DNA of 64,000 nt from Jaltomata sinuosa (lineage: Eukaryota; Streptophyta; Magnoliopsida; Solanales; Solanaceae). Shown here piece after piece: positions 1 through 10,975 of the stretch. Position 1 is the first letter of the stretch. Every line of letters begins with the position of its first letter. The position numbers and the translations under genes are program-made. Under the pieces are notes generated by a model. The model did no database searches, was not told the DNA's origin, and saw only the letters and a program-made list of their open reading frames with translations. The stretch is from positions 218,245 to 282,244 of the forward strand of contig QJPP01003155.1 of the NCBI GenBank assembly GCA_003996215.1, read 5' to 3'.

Positions 1-1570
1 CCATATAATATCTCATGCATATAGTCTCTTTATCTCACCAATCTCAATATAACCATATCCGAACTCACTCAAATAATCATCTATACACACATGCTAAAGG
101 GTCTTCTTTCTGCCCAACTAACCATGACCTGCAGGGGATAACTAAGGGTCCATGTACCATACCAGTGTGGTACCTGCTCCACATCATATAACCGCTCGTC
201 TGTAAGTGCACATCAGACTCGAGCCACTCAAATAAGAATAGTACGTATATTCCTTACCGCTCTCAACATATCTCAGTATGTTCTTATTTTAATCATCTCT
301 CAGGATAATGTCACAAGGTCACAATCAATAATGGTGCACTTCATAATTATAAGTCATTCAAAGACAGGCTTCAATAGTTAAGCTTATTCATGCAAGCAAT
401 AAGCAGCCAAACAAGTAATCATTTCAACATCCATGTCCGAAGACCAACAAACATGCTATCAATCCAAACACATATAAGGGACTATATTGCGTCTAACTCC
501 ATATAATCCATAAGTTTTTCTAAATTACTCAACAATCATTATTAATCAGAGGACCATTGGATCAAATTTCTAGGTGTGAAGACCCTTCAGTTACATTTTG
601 TTGCATCTATACAATCTATATCGTTGGCCATTTGTCATACCATTGTCCACATTCAACATACGAGCAACCTTCAGTTACTTCCCTTTCTCTTTATAAGTTA
701 TACTATACTGTCTAATTATATTATCCTTTCTATCTGATTCTACTCGCTATGACAATCACTAGCATATAATCACCACAAATAACGCACAAACAATAGTATG
801 CACATGGCAGGGCCATCATTTCCATCAATCTTCCCAACCCTTACTATCCATTAACCGGGTTCAGGCTTGAGTTTACACATAGTATATTCACCAACATTCA
901 TATTAGTCTTGGTCACAATTAATCACATCATGTCCACTACATTCACGTATATACCTAACAATTATTCATGCATACACTTTTCATATTTATTTTATGCAAT
1001 ATCCATCCAAACTCCATGCTCGAAGGCCTGATCATATTGTCTCAGTTGATTCTATGCAGTATATGCAATTAGATAATCAAAACCTACTACTCGGCTAACC
1101 ATAATCTCCCTCGATGCTAAGCTGATGCCATAAATTGCATGCAATCTTGATCTTTACTCTCGATCTAGAAATCTTAATGGAGAAGCCGTGAGGAGGAGGA
1201 TGGGGTCACATTTCTTTGAGATCTTTCCCTATATTTACTTGGTGTTCTAGATTATAACTAACCCTAGGACATTTTTTAGGAGAGAGCCTCCTTTTAAGAA
1301 AAGATCTCAAAGCTGAAAATATTAAATCCTGAAATTCTGTCTTGCAAGCTTTGCTGTAGTGCTCACCACCTTGTTGTGGCAAACTCTCTATAGCGGAGAC
1401 GAGACTGCTACAATAATCATTCATTGGTCGGTCCTAGTTTTTAACTCTATTTTAAGATAGGTTTTATTAAACACCACAATTATCATTCCCAAACAAATTT
1501 ATATCACCAATATTTTTAATTCTTTCAGTCTATGAAAAAAATTTCAATAACCATAGGATGGGTCATTACA
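1..1570 (-). mobile_element. LTR of a Ty3/gypsy element, cut by the window edge
   Basis: On the minus strand this LTR starts with TGTAATGACCC at 1570 and runs left past the window start. Its first ~360 bases match 42985-43332, which is also an LTR tip on the minus strand. A stretch at 100-240 resembles 41760-41870 in LTR G, on the opposite strand. The flank on the right (1571-1676) looks like the tail of a polyprotein and a decayed polypurine tract, so this is most likely the 3' LTR of a minus-strand element. Orientation is well supported. The Tekay/Del assignment is inferred from LTR similarity only. No coding region is visible inside. Confidence 0.65.
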
Positions 1571-1676
1571 TTAGATATCAATTTACCAATCGTTCATCCT
1601 CGTACGGGCTTAGGGGATGCCGGAGCAAGGGACCAGAATATGAACAGATGTAATTTTCAAAATCATCAACTAGTAC
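1571..1676 (-). pseudogene. C-terminal tail of a minus-strand polyprotein
   Basis: Read on the minus strand, this short stretch ends in a peptide like PLSPYEDERLVN followed by a stop. It lies directly before the LTR that starts at 1570. That is where the pol C-terminus and polypurine tract of a gypsy element should be. The tract itself is no longer purine-rich. The rest of this element has been displaced by the insertion of element C, whose LTR begins at 1677. This is a remnant with little sequence to judge. Confidence 0.4.
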
Positions 1677-2449
1677 AGATAAATGCTCAAATGTACTCTC
1701 CAAGATGGAGGTATCGACGATCATCAAGCAAAACACATTTATAAGTTTCCCAATGGATGTCGAGGTCATACCCATAGATACTTGTAGATAGAACAATGAT
1801 GATTATATTGAAATGACTTCACTAAAAGAGTAAGCATTTGAAACCACGAAAGTAAAGGATTGGGGGTAATTTGGATGCTGACACAATAATCTCAATTCAA
1901 GCAAGAACGTAAAGTAAAATGGGTATACAAATGAGAGTAGACGACTAGGGATGTGCGTCCAATGGGTCTCTAGTGTGGGATAGAGTGATTGCCTATTCAC
2001 TCAAATTCTTGCTCATTGACATAGATAACTTTGGTTTTAGGTATGGTTGTTCATCTCTCGATCAACAACCATATGTCCAACAGTCTCGGTTAAAGCACTA
2101 TCGGTTTAACAACAAACAACCAAGCTAAGTCTTAGAAAGGTTATACTATTTCTAGCTTAGACCCTTAAATGGGTGATTCCATCAATATGAGCTATTTCTA
2201 GCCTCAATCTAAATGGAATCCCAAGTTCCCACTAGTAATTTCACATCCAAAGCTATGAAATTCTCTTTCAAGCAATAACATAATCAAGTAAGGAAAATCA
2301 ATGTTTGCAACCACCAATTTTAGGAGTAAAACTTGGTGAAACCACTAGACCATGTTAAATAAGCAATTATAAGCAAAAATTAGCAACACCCACACCCATT
2401 TGTCAAGCACCCATTATCAACACATCCCTAGATAATGAAATTAGCTACT
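1677..2449 (-). mobile_element. 3' LTR of element C, distal half
   Basis: This is one half of a ~1.47 kb Athila-like LTR on the minus strand. The other half is at 15851-16546. Read on the minus strand it has the same order of landmarks as the LTRs of A and B: an 'agcatgagtagcta' box, then a 'gggtatgacctcgac' box, then a 'gtacatttgagc' end. The terminal TG has decayed to AG at 1677. Element A inserted at 2449/2450, and the last five bases here (CTACT) are its target-site duplication. Confidence 0.6.
2445..2449 (+). repeat. Target-site duplication of element A, left
   Basis: CTACT directly precedes the 5' LTR of A. The identical CTACT follows the 3' LTR at 15846-15850. Five bases is the normal duplication size for Ty3/gypsy integrases. 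Confidence 0.9.
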
Positions 2450-2604
2450 TGATGTCCCAGGATTCTACGGCACATTTGACGCCTTAAGCTAAGAATACTC
2501 GCAGGTTTTTAAGCAACCCTTGTGGTTTTTTTGATGTTTTTATGTTGTATTTGTAGGAAATGGAGATAAAGATAGAAAAAGAAGAAAATAGGCTCAAAGA
2601 ACCC

Positions 2605-2969
2605 CACTGGATAGGAGTGACGCTTGGCATGATGGGTCATCACACATGTGACTGACCATCAGCCAAGCCACCAAACCTGGCAGCAACTAAAAGTTCACTG
2701 GATAGTGGTGACGGATGGCTTGATGGGTCGTCACACCTTTGACTGACCGTCAGCCAAGCCGTCAAGTGAGAGAAAATGGAGATCATGCACTGGATAGTGG
2801 CGACGGATGGAGTGACGGCTCATCACAGACCTGACGGACCATCAGGGAAGCCGTCAAGCTTTGACAGTCGAATTTAGCTACTGCCTAAGGGTGACGATTC
2901 ATCTGATGGCCAGTCACATGCTTGACGGCCCGTCAGGTGAAGCCGTTAATGTCAAAAGCGGGATTCTGA
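2605..2969 (+). repeat. Four-unit ~91-bp minisatellite in U3 of A
   Basis: Units start at 2605, 2696, 2788 and 2879 with a CACTG or CTGCC anchor, so the spacing is 91, 92 and 91 bases. Each unit holds TGACGG and CCGTCA words as inverted pairs. The same monomer appears in the 3' LTR and in two internal arrays of A. TGACG is the core of plant bZIP (TGA factor) sites. A regulatory role is inference. Confidence 0.85.
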
Positions 2970-3002
2970 TTTATTTTTGGAACTTTATTTTTCTTGGACT
3001 AA

Positions 3003-3010
3003 TATAAATA
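3003..3010 (+). promoter_or_regulatory. TATA box of the 5' LTR of A
   Basis: TATAAATA lies about 35 bases after the minisatellite and before the conserved leader part of the LTR. The LTRs of B and D have TATAAATA at the equivalent place. The 3' LTR copy of A reads TATAATTA (14908). Confidence 0.65.
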
Positions 3011-3947
3011 CCTAGTGTTAGGGTTATTTTTAGCATCGATCATCCGACACTTGTAATGTATTTTTGAGCACAACTTTGAGAGAAAAGAACAAAGAAAACA
3101 ATATCTTTGTCTTTTTCCTTGGGATTTTCACCATTGGTGCTTGGATTCTACGAAGTTCAAAGTCAAGTAATAATTTTATATTGTAAGAATTCCTTCTTAT
3201 CATATGAATACTATTATTTCTTTTGCTTTGTTTTACTAGCATGAGTGGCTAACTTCCCATAACTAGGGTTGTGGGAGCCATGTAAAAAGTAACAATATAG
3301 ATTCCGGGTAGTGTTGGGTTTGATTTATATGTTGTTCACGTTGTTAATTATGTGATATTAATGTTTTCTAATGGTTGCAAACATTAGGACATGCCTAGGT
3401 TTAATTTGCTTGAACTAAGAGATTAAAACCGGGTAAATGTGATTAACAACGAGGATTCGAGACTTTTAACTCTCGTCTTATGATTAATGCTTTAGCAAGA
3501 TTGATCTACTTGATGTTTCAGATTGAAATGAGAAATTTTACCTTTTCAAGTTCGAGAGAATTGGAAAGGAAGTTCGTCTATTTGGTTGAGAAACGCTTAG
3601 ATGATAACATGAATTCAATCACATCATGATAGACATATGGAAAGAACCCGACTAAGCTTTAAATCGAAATTGTTACGATGCCATGGTGAACACTTCCCTA
3701 GTTCACTTCTTATATTGATTTTAAACTCTTGAAAATTCATTGATTGTTATTTAAATTGTTTGAAAGTTGATAATTATAACCCCCCCCCAAATTACCAGAA
3801 ACTATCGATTACTAGTCAACTAAGTTACTAACGACTTAATTTGCACTTTATTCCCCGTGGGATAGACCCCAACCTTGGTTGGGTTCTATATTTGACAACG
3901 ATCGCTTGCGCTTCTTAATTGAAGTGTAATTTGGGCATATCAAATTT

Positions 3948-3965
3948 TGGCGCCGTTGCCAGGGA
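3948..3965 (+). other. Primer binding site, tRNA-Asp type
   Basis: TGGCGCCGTTGCCAGGGA starts five bases after the 5' LTR. It matches the complement of the 3' end of plant tRNA-Asp, with one mismatch (A for G at the 14th base). This is where minus-strand DNA synthesis would start. Confidence 0.9.
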
Positions 3966-4074
3966 ATACAGTTGGTCATTAAGTCCGGTCTGTTTGGTTG
4001 ACTCTTAGTCATACTTTCCTGACTTACTTTTATTTGTTGTTTTTGTTTTATTTTTACAGGGTATAGAGTTGTGC

Positions 4075-5840
4075 ATGCCACGTACCCAGCGCTCGGGTGA
4101 ACAATATTACCTTGCGATCCCGAGCTTGCTAGAACGTTAAGGAGAAACATGAATGCACAACAACAAGAGGTAGCGAGACTCACTGCAGCTCAGAAGGCCC
4201 AACAAAATTTGGATGCTGATGATATTGAGGACGATGTTGGGTTTGATGATGAGACTGTAGTGGGTGATGGCAGACCGGCGGATGATGTTAAAAATAATGC
4301 TCCAGCCGATCAGAGGCCACTACAGCGAGGTAGAGGTCGACAGCAACCAAGGCAGTATGCTTTGGATGATGATGAGGATATCAACTTGGATGGAGTTGGT
4401 GCTACGAGTGCCATTGTTCTTCCTCAGCTATCACCTGGAGCTAAGTTCAACATTACTAGCACGATGATTCAGCTGTTAAACTTAAAGGGACTGTTCTGTG
4501 GTGTTGCTGGTGATGATCCAAACCGACACCTGATGAATTTTGTGGGTATCTGCAAGTCGTTCAAATTGCCTGGAGTGAGTCAGACAGCGATCAGTCTTAG
4601 GTTGTTCCCGTTGTCTCTGTCTGATGAGGCAGCATTGTGGTTGACAGAGCTAACCCCCGATTCTATCACAAACTGGGAAGAGTTGAAAGGAGCTTTCCTA
4701 GAAAGGTTCTTTCCTCCCTTTAGGATGATACAATTGAGGGATGAAATTAGTAACTTCAGACAACAAACTCATGAGACTTTATATGAGACTTGGTTGTGGT
4801 TCAAGAAGAAGCTGACGCAATGCCCGAACCATCAGTTGACCGACAATTTCCTAATGCAGACATTCTACAGGGCACTGAATTTGGCTACCAAGCCGACACT
4901 GGATAATGCAGCAGGTGAAGCATTTATGGGTCTTACCTTTATCGATGCCACAACTATTTTGGACCGGCTCACTAAAACCAACAGGTCCTGGCATACACGA
5001 GATACAGAGGTAGCTGCTAGCACTTCTGCAGTTGGTATGTCAGCAAAGCAGCGCAGGAAAGAGGAAGAGCGGGACCAAGATATGGCCCATCTCAAAATGC
5101 AAATGGACCTACTAACAAAACATTTGCTGTGAGGAGGTATGGAGAAAGTGAAAGCTGTGGGTTCCTAAGGTAGAGCCGTAGAGTCTGAATCTGATGAGGA
5201 GGCTAATTACTTAGGGGGTTTCCAGGCCAATGGCCAGGGAAACCAAGGTTGGAACTATCAGAAGGACAACTACTATAAAAAAACTGGCTATAGATATCGT
5301 GATCAGGGGAACTGAAAGAATAAAATCGAAAGAGGTGGGTTGTACGTACCACATGGTAATCGGGAAAGAGCTAGCAATGAGACAGGGAAATCCAAATTAG
5401 AGAATATGATGGCAAAGATGTTGTTGAAGGTGGAATCTACTGAATCCGGAGTCAAGGAAATGAAATCTAAATTATCATCAATGAGTCAGTTGGTGGATTC
5501 TCATTCCACCTCAATCAAGCAGTTAGAGCAACAAATGAGTCAAATCTCGGCGTCTCTGAATCAAAGGAAAGCTGGTACATTGCCGAGTGACACCATTCAA
5601 AACCCGAGGAACGATGGGAATTGTATGGTGATCACCACAAGAAGCGGTAAGACTTTACTGGAATCACATACGGTAATTCAAAAGATGAAAGATGATGTTA
5701 TTGACGAAGATGAGCTCATTGATGATGAAAAGGTGAGTGATAAGTTTGTGGGTGTTCATGTTGAAATACCCACTTTGGTAGAGGATGATTCTAAATTGCT
5801 CACGGAGAAGAGCAAGGAAGTTGAAAGACTTCCAAAATAA
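4075..5840 (+). pseudogene. gag: gag of element A, broken
   Basis: This is the nucleocapsid precursor that would form the cytoplasmic virus-like particle. The original start is probably the ATG at 4075, by comparison with D at 52691. A frameshift near 4110 puts the rest into the frame that opens at 4149. The retrotransposon gag domain is visible around 4450-4900, with WLTEL, FLERFFPPFR and LRDEISNFRQ motifs. Stops interrupt the frame at 5130, 5167 and about 5313. The part from 5340 to 5840 is a coiled-coil-like segment (KQLEQQMSQISASL) that resumes in the same frame. The match to D gag supports the call throughout. Confidence 0.85.
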
Positions 5841-8800
5841 ATGCCAAAGCCTCCTCCTCCTTTTCCTCATAGGATCAAAAAGAAGGTGGAAGACGGGAAA
5901 TTCCACAAGTTTATCACCATGCTCAAGCAGATCTCTCTGAATATCCCTCTGGTGGATGCGCTTTAACAAATGCCCGGTTATGCCAAGTTCATGAAGGACT
6001 TGATCACAAAGAAGAGGTTGGTAAGTTTTGAACCAGAAGAAAACCTCCACCATTGTAGCGCCATTTCATCAAGGTCGCTAGTCCAAAAGAAACAAGACCC
6101 GGGTGCATTCACTATTCCTTGCACCATCGGGGAGTTTAATTTTGCAAAAGATCTTTGTGACTTGGGGGCTAGCATAAACTTGATGCCGTTGGCTATCTAC
6201 CGGCAGTTGGGCTTAGGAGCCCCCAAACCAACGACTATGAGATTGTTGATGGCTGGTAGATCGGTTAAACGACCGGTGGGTATTTTGTATGATGTGCTTG
6301 TGAAGGTGGAAAAGTTTATCTTTTCGGCAGACTTCGTGATTTTGGACTACGTAGTGGACTTTGAAGTCCCTATTATTTTGGGACGACCTTTCTTGGCAAC
6401 CGAAAGAGTATTAGTAGATATGGAGAGCAACGAGTTGACTTTCAGGTTGAACGATGAAATAGTGAAATTTAACGTGTGCAAGTCAATGAAGCAACCGAGG
6501 AACATGAATGTCATCTCGGTTATTGATGTTGTTGACGAATCTGATGTGATTATTTCTGTTGAAGAGAGATTTGCTGTAGAGACGTTGGCAGCGGTTATGA
6601 TGAACTTCGGTGGTGATGACATCGAAGATTATGAAGAAACTGTTAATGCTCTGGTTGGAATGGGGTCATATTCTTACTCCCCAAATAAATTAGATCTTGA
6701 CTTGAAGAACAGGCTGACACCTCCTGTAAATCCTTCTATTGAGGAGGTGCCGGTGTTAGAGTTGAAAGAGTTGCCAGGCCATCTGAGGTATGCATTTTTA
6801 GGTGATAAATATACCTTACCTGTGATCATTGCAGCAGACCTTGTGGAAACACAAGTTGAAGCTTTACTGTCCATACTGAGGAGATACAAGAGAGCAATCG
6901 GCTGGACCATTACGGATATTATTGGCATCTCGCCAGGTATTTGTACTCATAAGATACAGTTAGAAGAAGATTGCACTCCCACTACTGAACACCAACGGAG
7001 ACTGAATCCACCAATGCAAGAGGTGGTGAAGAAAGAAATCATCAAATGGCTCGATGCTGGAGTGGTTTACCCAATTTCTGATAGCAAATGGGTAAGCCCA
7101 GTGCAATGTGTTCCTAAGAAGGGAAGGATGACTGCGGTAGCTAATGAAAAAAATGAGTTGATTCCATTAAGACCTGTCATGGGGTGGCGAGTCTGTATGG
7201 ATTACCAGAAGCTCAACTCCTGGACTCTCCATGATCATTTACCCATGCCCTTTATGGATCAGATGCTAGATAGATTAGCTGGCAGGGGTTGGTACTACTT
7301 TTTGGATGGATATTTCGGGGTACAACCAAATATCTATCACCCCGGAAGATCAGGAGAAAACCACTTTCACCTGCCCCTACGGTACGTTTGCTTTTAGACG
7401 CATGCCTTTTGGTCTTTGCAATGCTCCTGCAACATTCAAAAGATGCATGATGTTTATCTTTTCTGATATGATTGAAGACACATTGGAAGTCTTCATGGAT
7501 GACTTCTCTATGATGGGTGATGCATTTGAAGATTGCTTGACTAATCTGGGTCAGGAATTGCAAATGTGTGAAGAGTCAAACCTCGTGCTGAATTGGGAGA
7601 AGTGCCATTTCATGGTGAAAGAAGGCATTGTATTGGGGCACAAGATATCCGTGGGAGGTCTAGAGGTGGATTGAGACAAGATAGAAATCATCGAGAAACT
7701 ACCTCCACCCATCTCAGTAAAGGGTGTGAGGAGGTTTCTTGGTCATGCCAGATTCTACCGAAGATTCATTAAAGATTTCTCTAAGATTGCTAACCCTTTA
7801 TGCAGGTTGCTTGAAAAAGAGACTAAGTTTGTATTTGATGCTGAGTGTTTGAAGGCGTTTGAGTGCCTGAAAGAAAAGTTAGTGGCTGCTCCTATTTTAA
7901 TTGCCCCGAATTGGTCCAAACCGTTCCAGGTAATGTGCGATGTTAGTGGTGTTGCACTCGGAGCTGTTCTGGGATAGAAGCAATACAAAATTTTTCACCT
8001 CATTTATTATACTAGTAAGGCATTTAATGGGGCGCAAAAGAACTACACGGTGATAGAACAGGAGCTACTAGCTGTTGTATACGCTTTTGAGAAATTCAGA
8101 GCGTACTTACTTGGTACAAAAGTGGCGGTGCACACAGATCATGTGACCTTGAGGTATTTAATAGCCAAGAAGGATGCAAAGCCTCGACTAATCCAATGGG
8201 TGTTATTGTTGCAGAAATTTGAATTTGAAGTCAAAGATTGGAAAGGTTGTGAAAACCAAGTGGCGGATCATCTGTCCAGACTTGAGAGTGAAGAGAAAGT
8301 AGTAGATGAACTGGAGATTGATGATGCATTTCCGGATGAGCATGTATTTGCTGCGTCACTTGATATGGTGCCTTGGTATGCCGATTTCGCAAATTATGTG
8401 GTGAGTGACAGGATGCCAGAAGATTTGAACTTCCACCAGAGGAAGAAATTCCTCCATGATACAAGTAAGTTTTTCTGGGATGAGCCATATTTATTCCGGT
8501 TGTATGTTGACAACATTGTAAGGAAATGTGTACCGGAGGTGGAAATGACAAGCATCTTGCAAGCTCGTCATTCGTCCCCAGTTGGAGGGCATCATACGAA
8601 TGATCGAACTGCCCAAAAAATCTTACAGTGTGGTTATTATTGGCCAACAATTCAGAAAGATTCATATGAATTTGCCAAATTCTGTGATCAATGCCAAAGA
8701 AGAGGAGCAATCTCTCGTCGACAAGAGTTGCCAATGTCTATTATTCTGGAGGTTGAGTTGTTCGACCTATGGGGGATAGATTTCATGGGCCCTTTTGATA

Positions 8801-9659
8801 GTTCTTATGGGAACCGTTACTCTTGGTAGCTGTTGATTATGTTTCAAAGTGGGTAGAGACGGTTTCTTTGGTCGATAACAAAGGAAAGAGTATGGTGGCT
8901 TTTCTGAAAAGAAACATCTTTGCTCGGTTTGGCACCCCTCGCACGATCATAAGTGATGGAGGGTCACATTTTTGCAATAAGGTGTTCCAGGCTGCTCTAG
9001 CAAAGTATGGGGTGAAGCAACACAAATTAGCCACACCTTATCACCCACAAACAAGTGGACACGTTGAAGTGTCGAACCGTGAAATTATTGAGATATTGGC
9101 AAAGTCTATGAATGTGAACCAGCGAGATTGGGCAAGGAAGCTGGATGATGCACTCTGGGTGTACCGAACAGCGTTCAAAATTCCAATAGGTATGTCTCCT
9201 TACCAACTTGTTTTTGGTAAAGCATATCACTTGCCCGTGGAACTTGAGCACAAAGCCCTTTGGGCGCTCAAAAAGTTGAATCTCAGTTGGAAAGATGCAT
9301 CAGAACTAAGGTTGGAACAATTGAATGAGATGGATGAGTTCCGATTGCGAGCATATGAGAGATCCACTCTCTACAAGGAGCGAATGAAGCTATACCATGA
9401 CCGAAGGATTGAAAAAAGGGATTTCAAAGTTGGGGACTTGGTGTTGCTGTTCAACTCTAGGTTCAAATTATTTCTCGGGAAACTCAAATCCAAATGGTCC
9501 GGGCCATTCAAAGTATACCAAGTATTTCCATCTGGCGTGGTTGAACTCGAAAATAAGGATGGTAAGTTGTTCAAAGCAGATGGACAAAGGGTGAAGCAAT
9601 ATTTGGGCCTCCCGGAGGAGGTAAATAGTCTGTCTCTGGTGTATCTTGATGAAGGCTGA
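5841..9659 (+). pseudogene. pol: pol of element A: protease, RT, RNase H, integrase
   Basis: The polyprotein makes and integrates the DNA copy. The protease has DLGASINLMP, with the active Asp at 6159. RT has FLDGY and FMDD (7492-7503). RNase H spans about 7920-8270. Integrase has a HHCC finger (8570-8700), then WGIDFMGPF, IISDGGSHF and HVEVSN for the three acidic residues, and a C-terminal GPFKVYQVF module. Breaks: TAA at about 5965, a one-base insertion near 7313, TGA at about 7672, TAG at about 7975, and a one-base deletion near 8821. Several stops fit C-to-T changes in Gln or Arg codons. The final TGA (9657-9659) lies in the loop of the hairpin module described below. Confidence 0.9.
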
Positions 9660-9723
9660 GTAATCAAGATACCCGCGTCGAGCCACGATGTTAAATCAGG
9701 CACTGTATGGGAGGCAACCCATA
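9641..9723 (+). ncRNA. Three-hairpin module at the pol stop, copy 1
   Basis: Hairpin I has arms GTATCTTGAT (9641-9650) and ATCAAGATAC (9663-9672), with the 12-base loop gaaggctgagta holding the pol TGA. Hairpin II pairs CGTC (9676) with GATG (9687). Hairpin III pairs TATGGG (9706) with CCCATA (9718) around the loop AGGCAA. Element B has three related copies in which arm sequences differ but pairing is kept. It is probably a cis-acting RNA structure of the element's transcript rather than a separate RNA gene. Its function is unknown to me. Confidence 0.7.
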
Positions 9724-10933
9724 AATTATTGTTGTACTATGATCTTAGGAAAATTTGTTTTGTTAGAATTGGTTAATTTGTGTGTTGAATGTGCAGGTAC
9801 AAAAAGGTGGAAATAAAAGTGTGTTCTGTTTTTGGGTGACGCATACTTTTGGTGGGTCGGCAACTGAGTGACGGACCACCACACAAACCGTCATAGTTGA
9901 GAAAATATTGATCTTCACTGTTTAGTGGTGACGGTGGGAGTAACGAACCATCACATCTGTGGTGGACCGTCATTCCAGGCCGTCATGAAGGCACTCAAAA
10001 AGGGGGTTCACTGTTTATGCAAGACGCACCAAGTGACGGGCCGCCAGGTGGCTGACAGACCGTCACATGGTTCACCACATCAGGTAAGTATTTCTTCTTT
10101 TAAAATTTGGAACTGCCCCGACCTAAAACCCCCAAACCCTGAACCAACCCGACCCGCTACACATCTAATACCCCAATGAAACCCGTTAAATATATTGAAA
10201 TGGTTCCTTCACTTTCCTTCATCTTCCCACTCCTATTCTCTTCTCTAACTCCAACCCTCCATTAAAATCAAAATCCTCTCTTCCCTAAGCAAACCCCACA
10301 TCTCCATTGTCCCATTTTCGCTAGTCGTCCAAAATGCAAGAACCAATGATTTTTAGTCGAAGAATAGTGTTGTCCATCATTTCTTGTGACTCAAAAAGGA
10401 ATAGAAGTTTTGTTCTCACTAACAAATCCAAGGTATAATGCTAAACTCCTCTTCGTTTGAATTATTGGTTAAGTATTATGTCGGAATAAAAAGAGGAAAT
10501 TGTTGGTTTTGTATATTTGTGGGATTGTGATGATGTGAATGTTGTTGGGTGTGGTTGTTGTTGTTGTTTGAAATTGTAAATTTGACATGGGTGAAGTCTT
10601 GAGTAACCCATGGGATTAAATAGATGATGGGTGGTGACTTTGTGAAACCAAATCCCACAAAGAATGGGAAAACCACTAATTGAACACAAAGTGTTCGACG
10701 AAATTCCCCAAAGGGAGTAAAACATTCACTGTGTAACAGTGACAGTTGCCGTGATGAGCCACCACATTGGTGACGACTCGTCAAGCAAACCGCCATAACA
10801 AAAACAAATCCTTACCTTACACTGTCTCAGTCTGACGGTTGGCATGATGGGATGTCACACATGTGACTAACCGTCAGCCAAGCCGTCAACAATGGACAAT
10901 TTCACTGTCTAAGAGTGACGTCTGGTGTGACGG
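9724..10933 (+). promoter_or_regulatory. Spacer of A with possible internal promoter and intron
   Basis: There is no credible ORF here. Minisatellite units start at 9824, 9916 and 10009. They are followed by a CCCGACCCG box (10149), a TATA-like gttaaatatattg (10185-10197), a CT-rich leader, and a possible splice donor CAAG|GTATAA with GT at 10433. A second array starts at 10727. Element B has the same order between pol and the third ORF. An internal promoter for that ORF is inference from shared layout. Confidence 0.4.
9824..10085 (+). repeat. Internal minisatellite array 1 of A
   Basis: Three units start at 9824, 9916 and 10009 (period 92-93). They have the CACTG anchor and the TGACGG/CCGTCA words of the LTR array. 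They sit about 100 bases after the hairpin module. Confidence 0.7.
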
Positions 10934-10975
10934 TTGGTCACCCCTGTGACTGACCGTCACCCAAAGCGTCACTCC
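10727..10975 (+). repeat. Internal minisatellite array 2 of A
   Basis: Units start at 10727, 10820 and 10903, each with CACTG and TGACGG/CCGTCA. The third unit is about ten bases shorter in spacing. The array ends directly before the third ORF. Confidence 0.7.

Larger units (their letters stand above)
2450..3942 (+). repeat. 5' LTR of element A
   Basis: The LTR starts TGATGTCCC and ends GGGCATATCA. It pairs with the 3' LTR at 14355-15845. U3 contains a four-unit minisatellite (2605-2969), followed by a TATA box at 3003. Downstream is an 'ctaactagggttgtgggagcc'-type box shared, with changes, by the LTRs of B and D. A run of nine C residues lies at 3781. It should drive transcription of the element. 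Confidence 0.93.

Noticed and set aside
2605..2969. Regularly spaced repeats that look a little like a CRISPR array
   Set aside because: This is a eukaryotic LTR. The repeated units are ~91 bases with diverged copies and no distinct spacers.
3948..3965. tRNA-like sequence
   Set aside because: Only the complement of a tRNA 3' end is present, next to an LTR. It is a primer site, not a tRNA gene. The same holds at 39665, 52565 and 59670.
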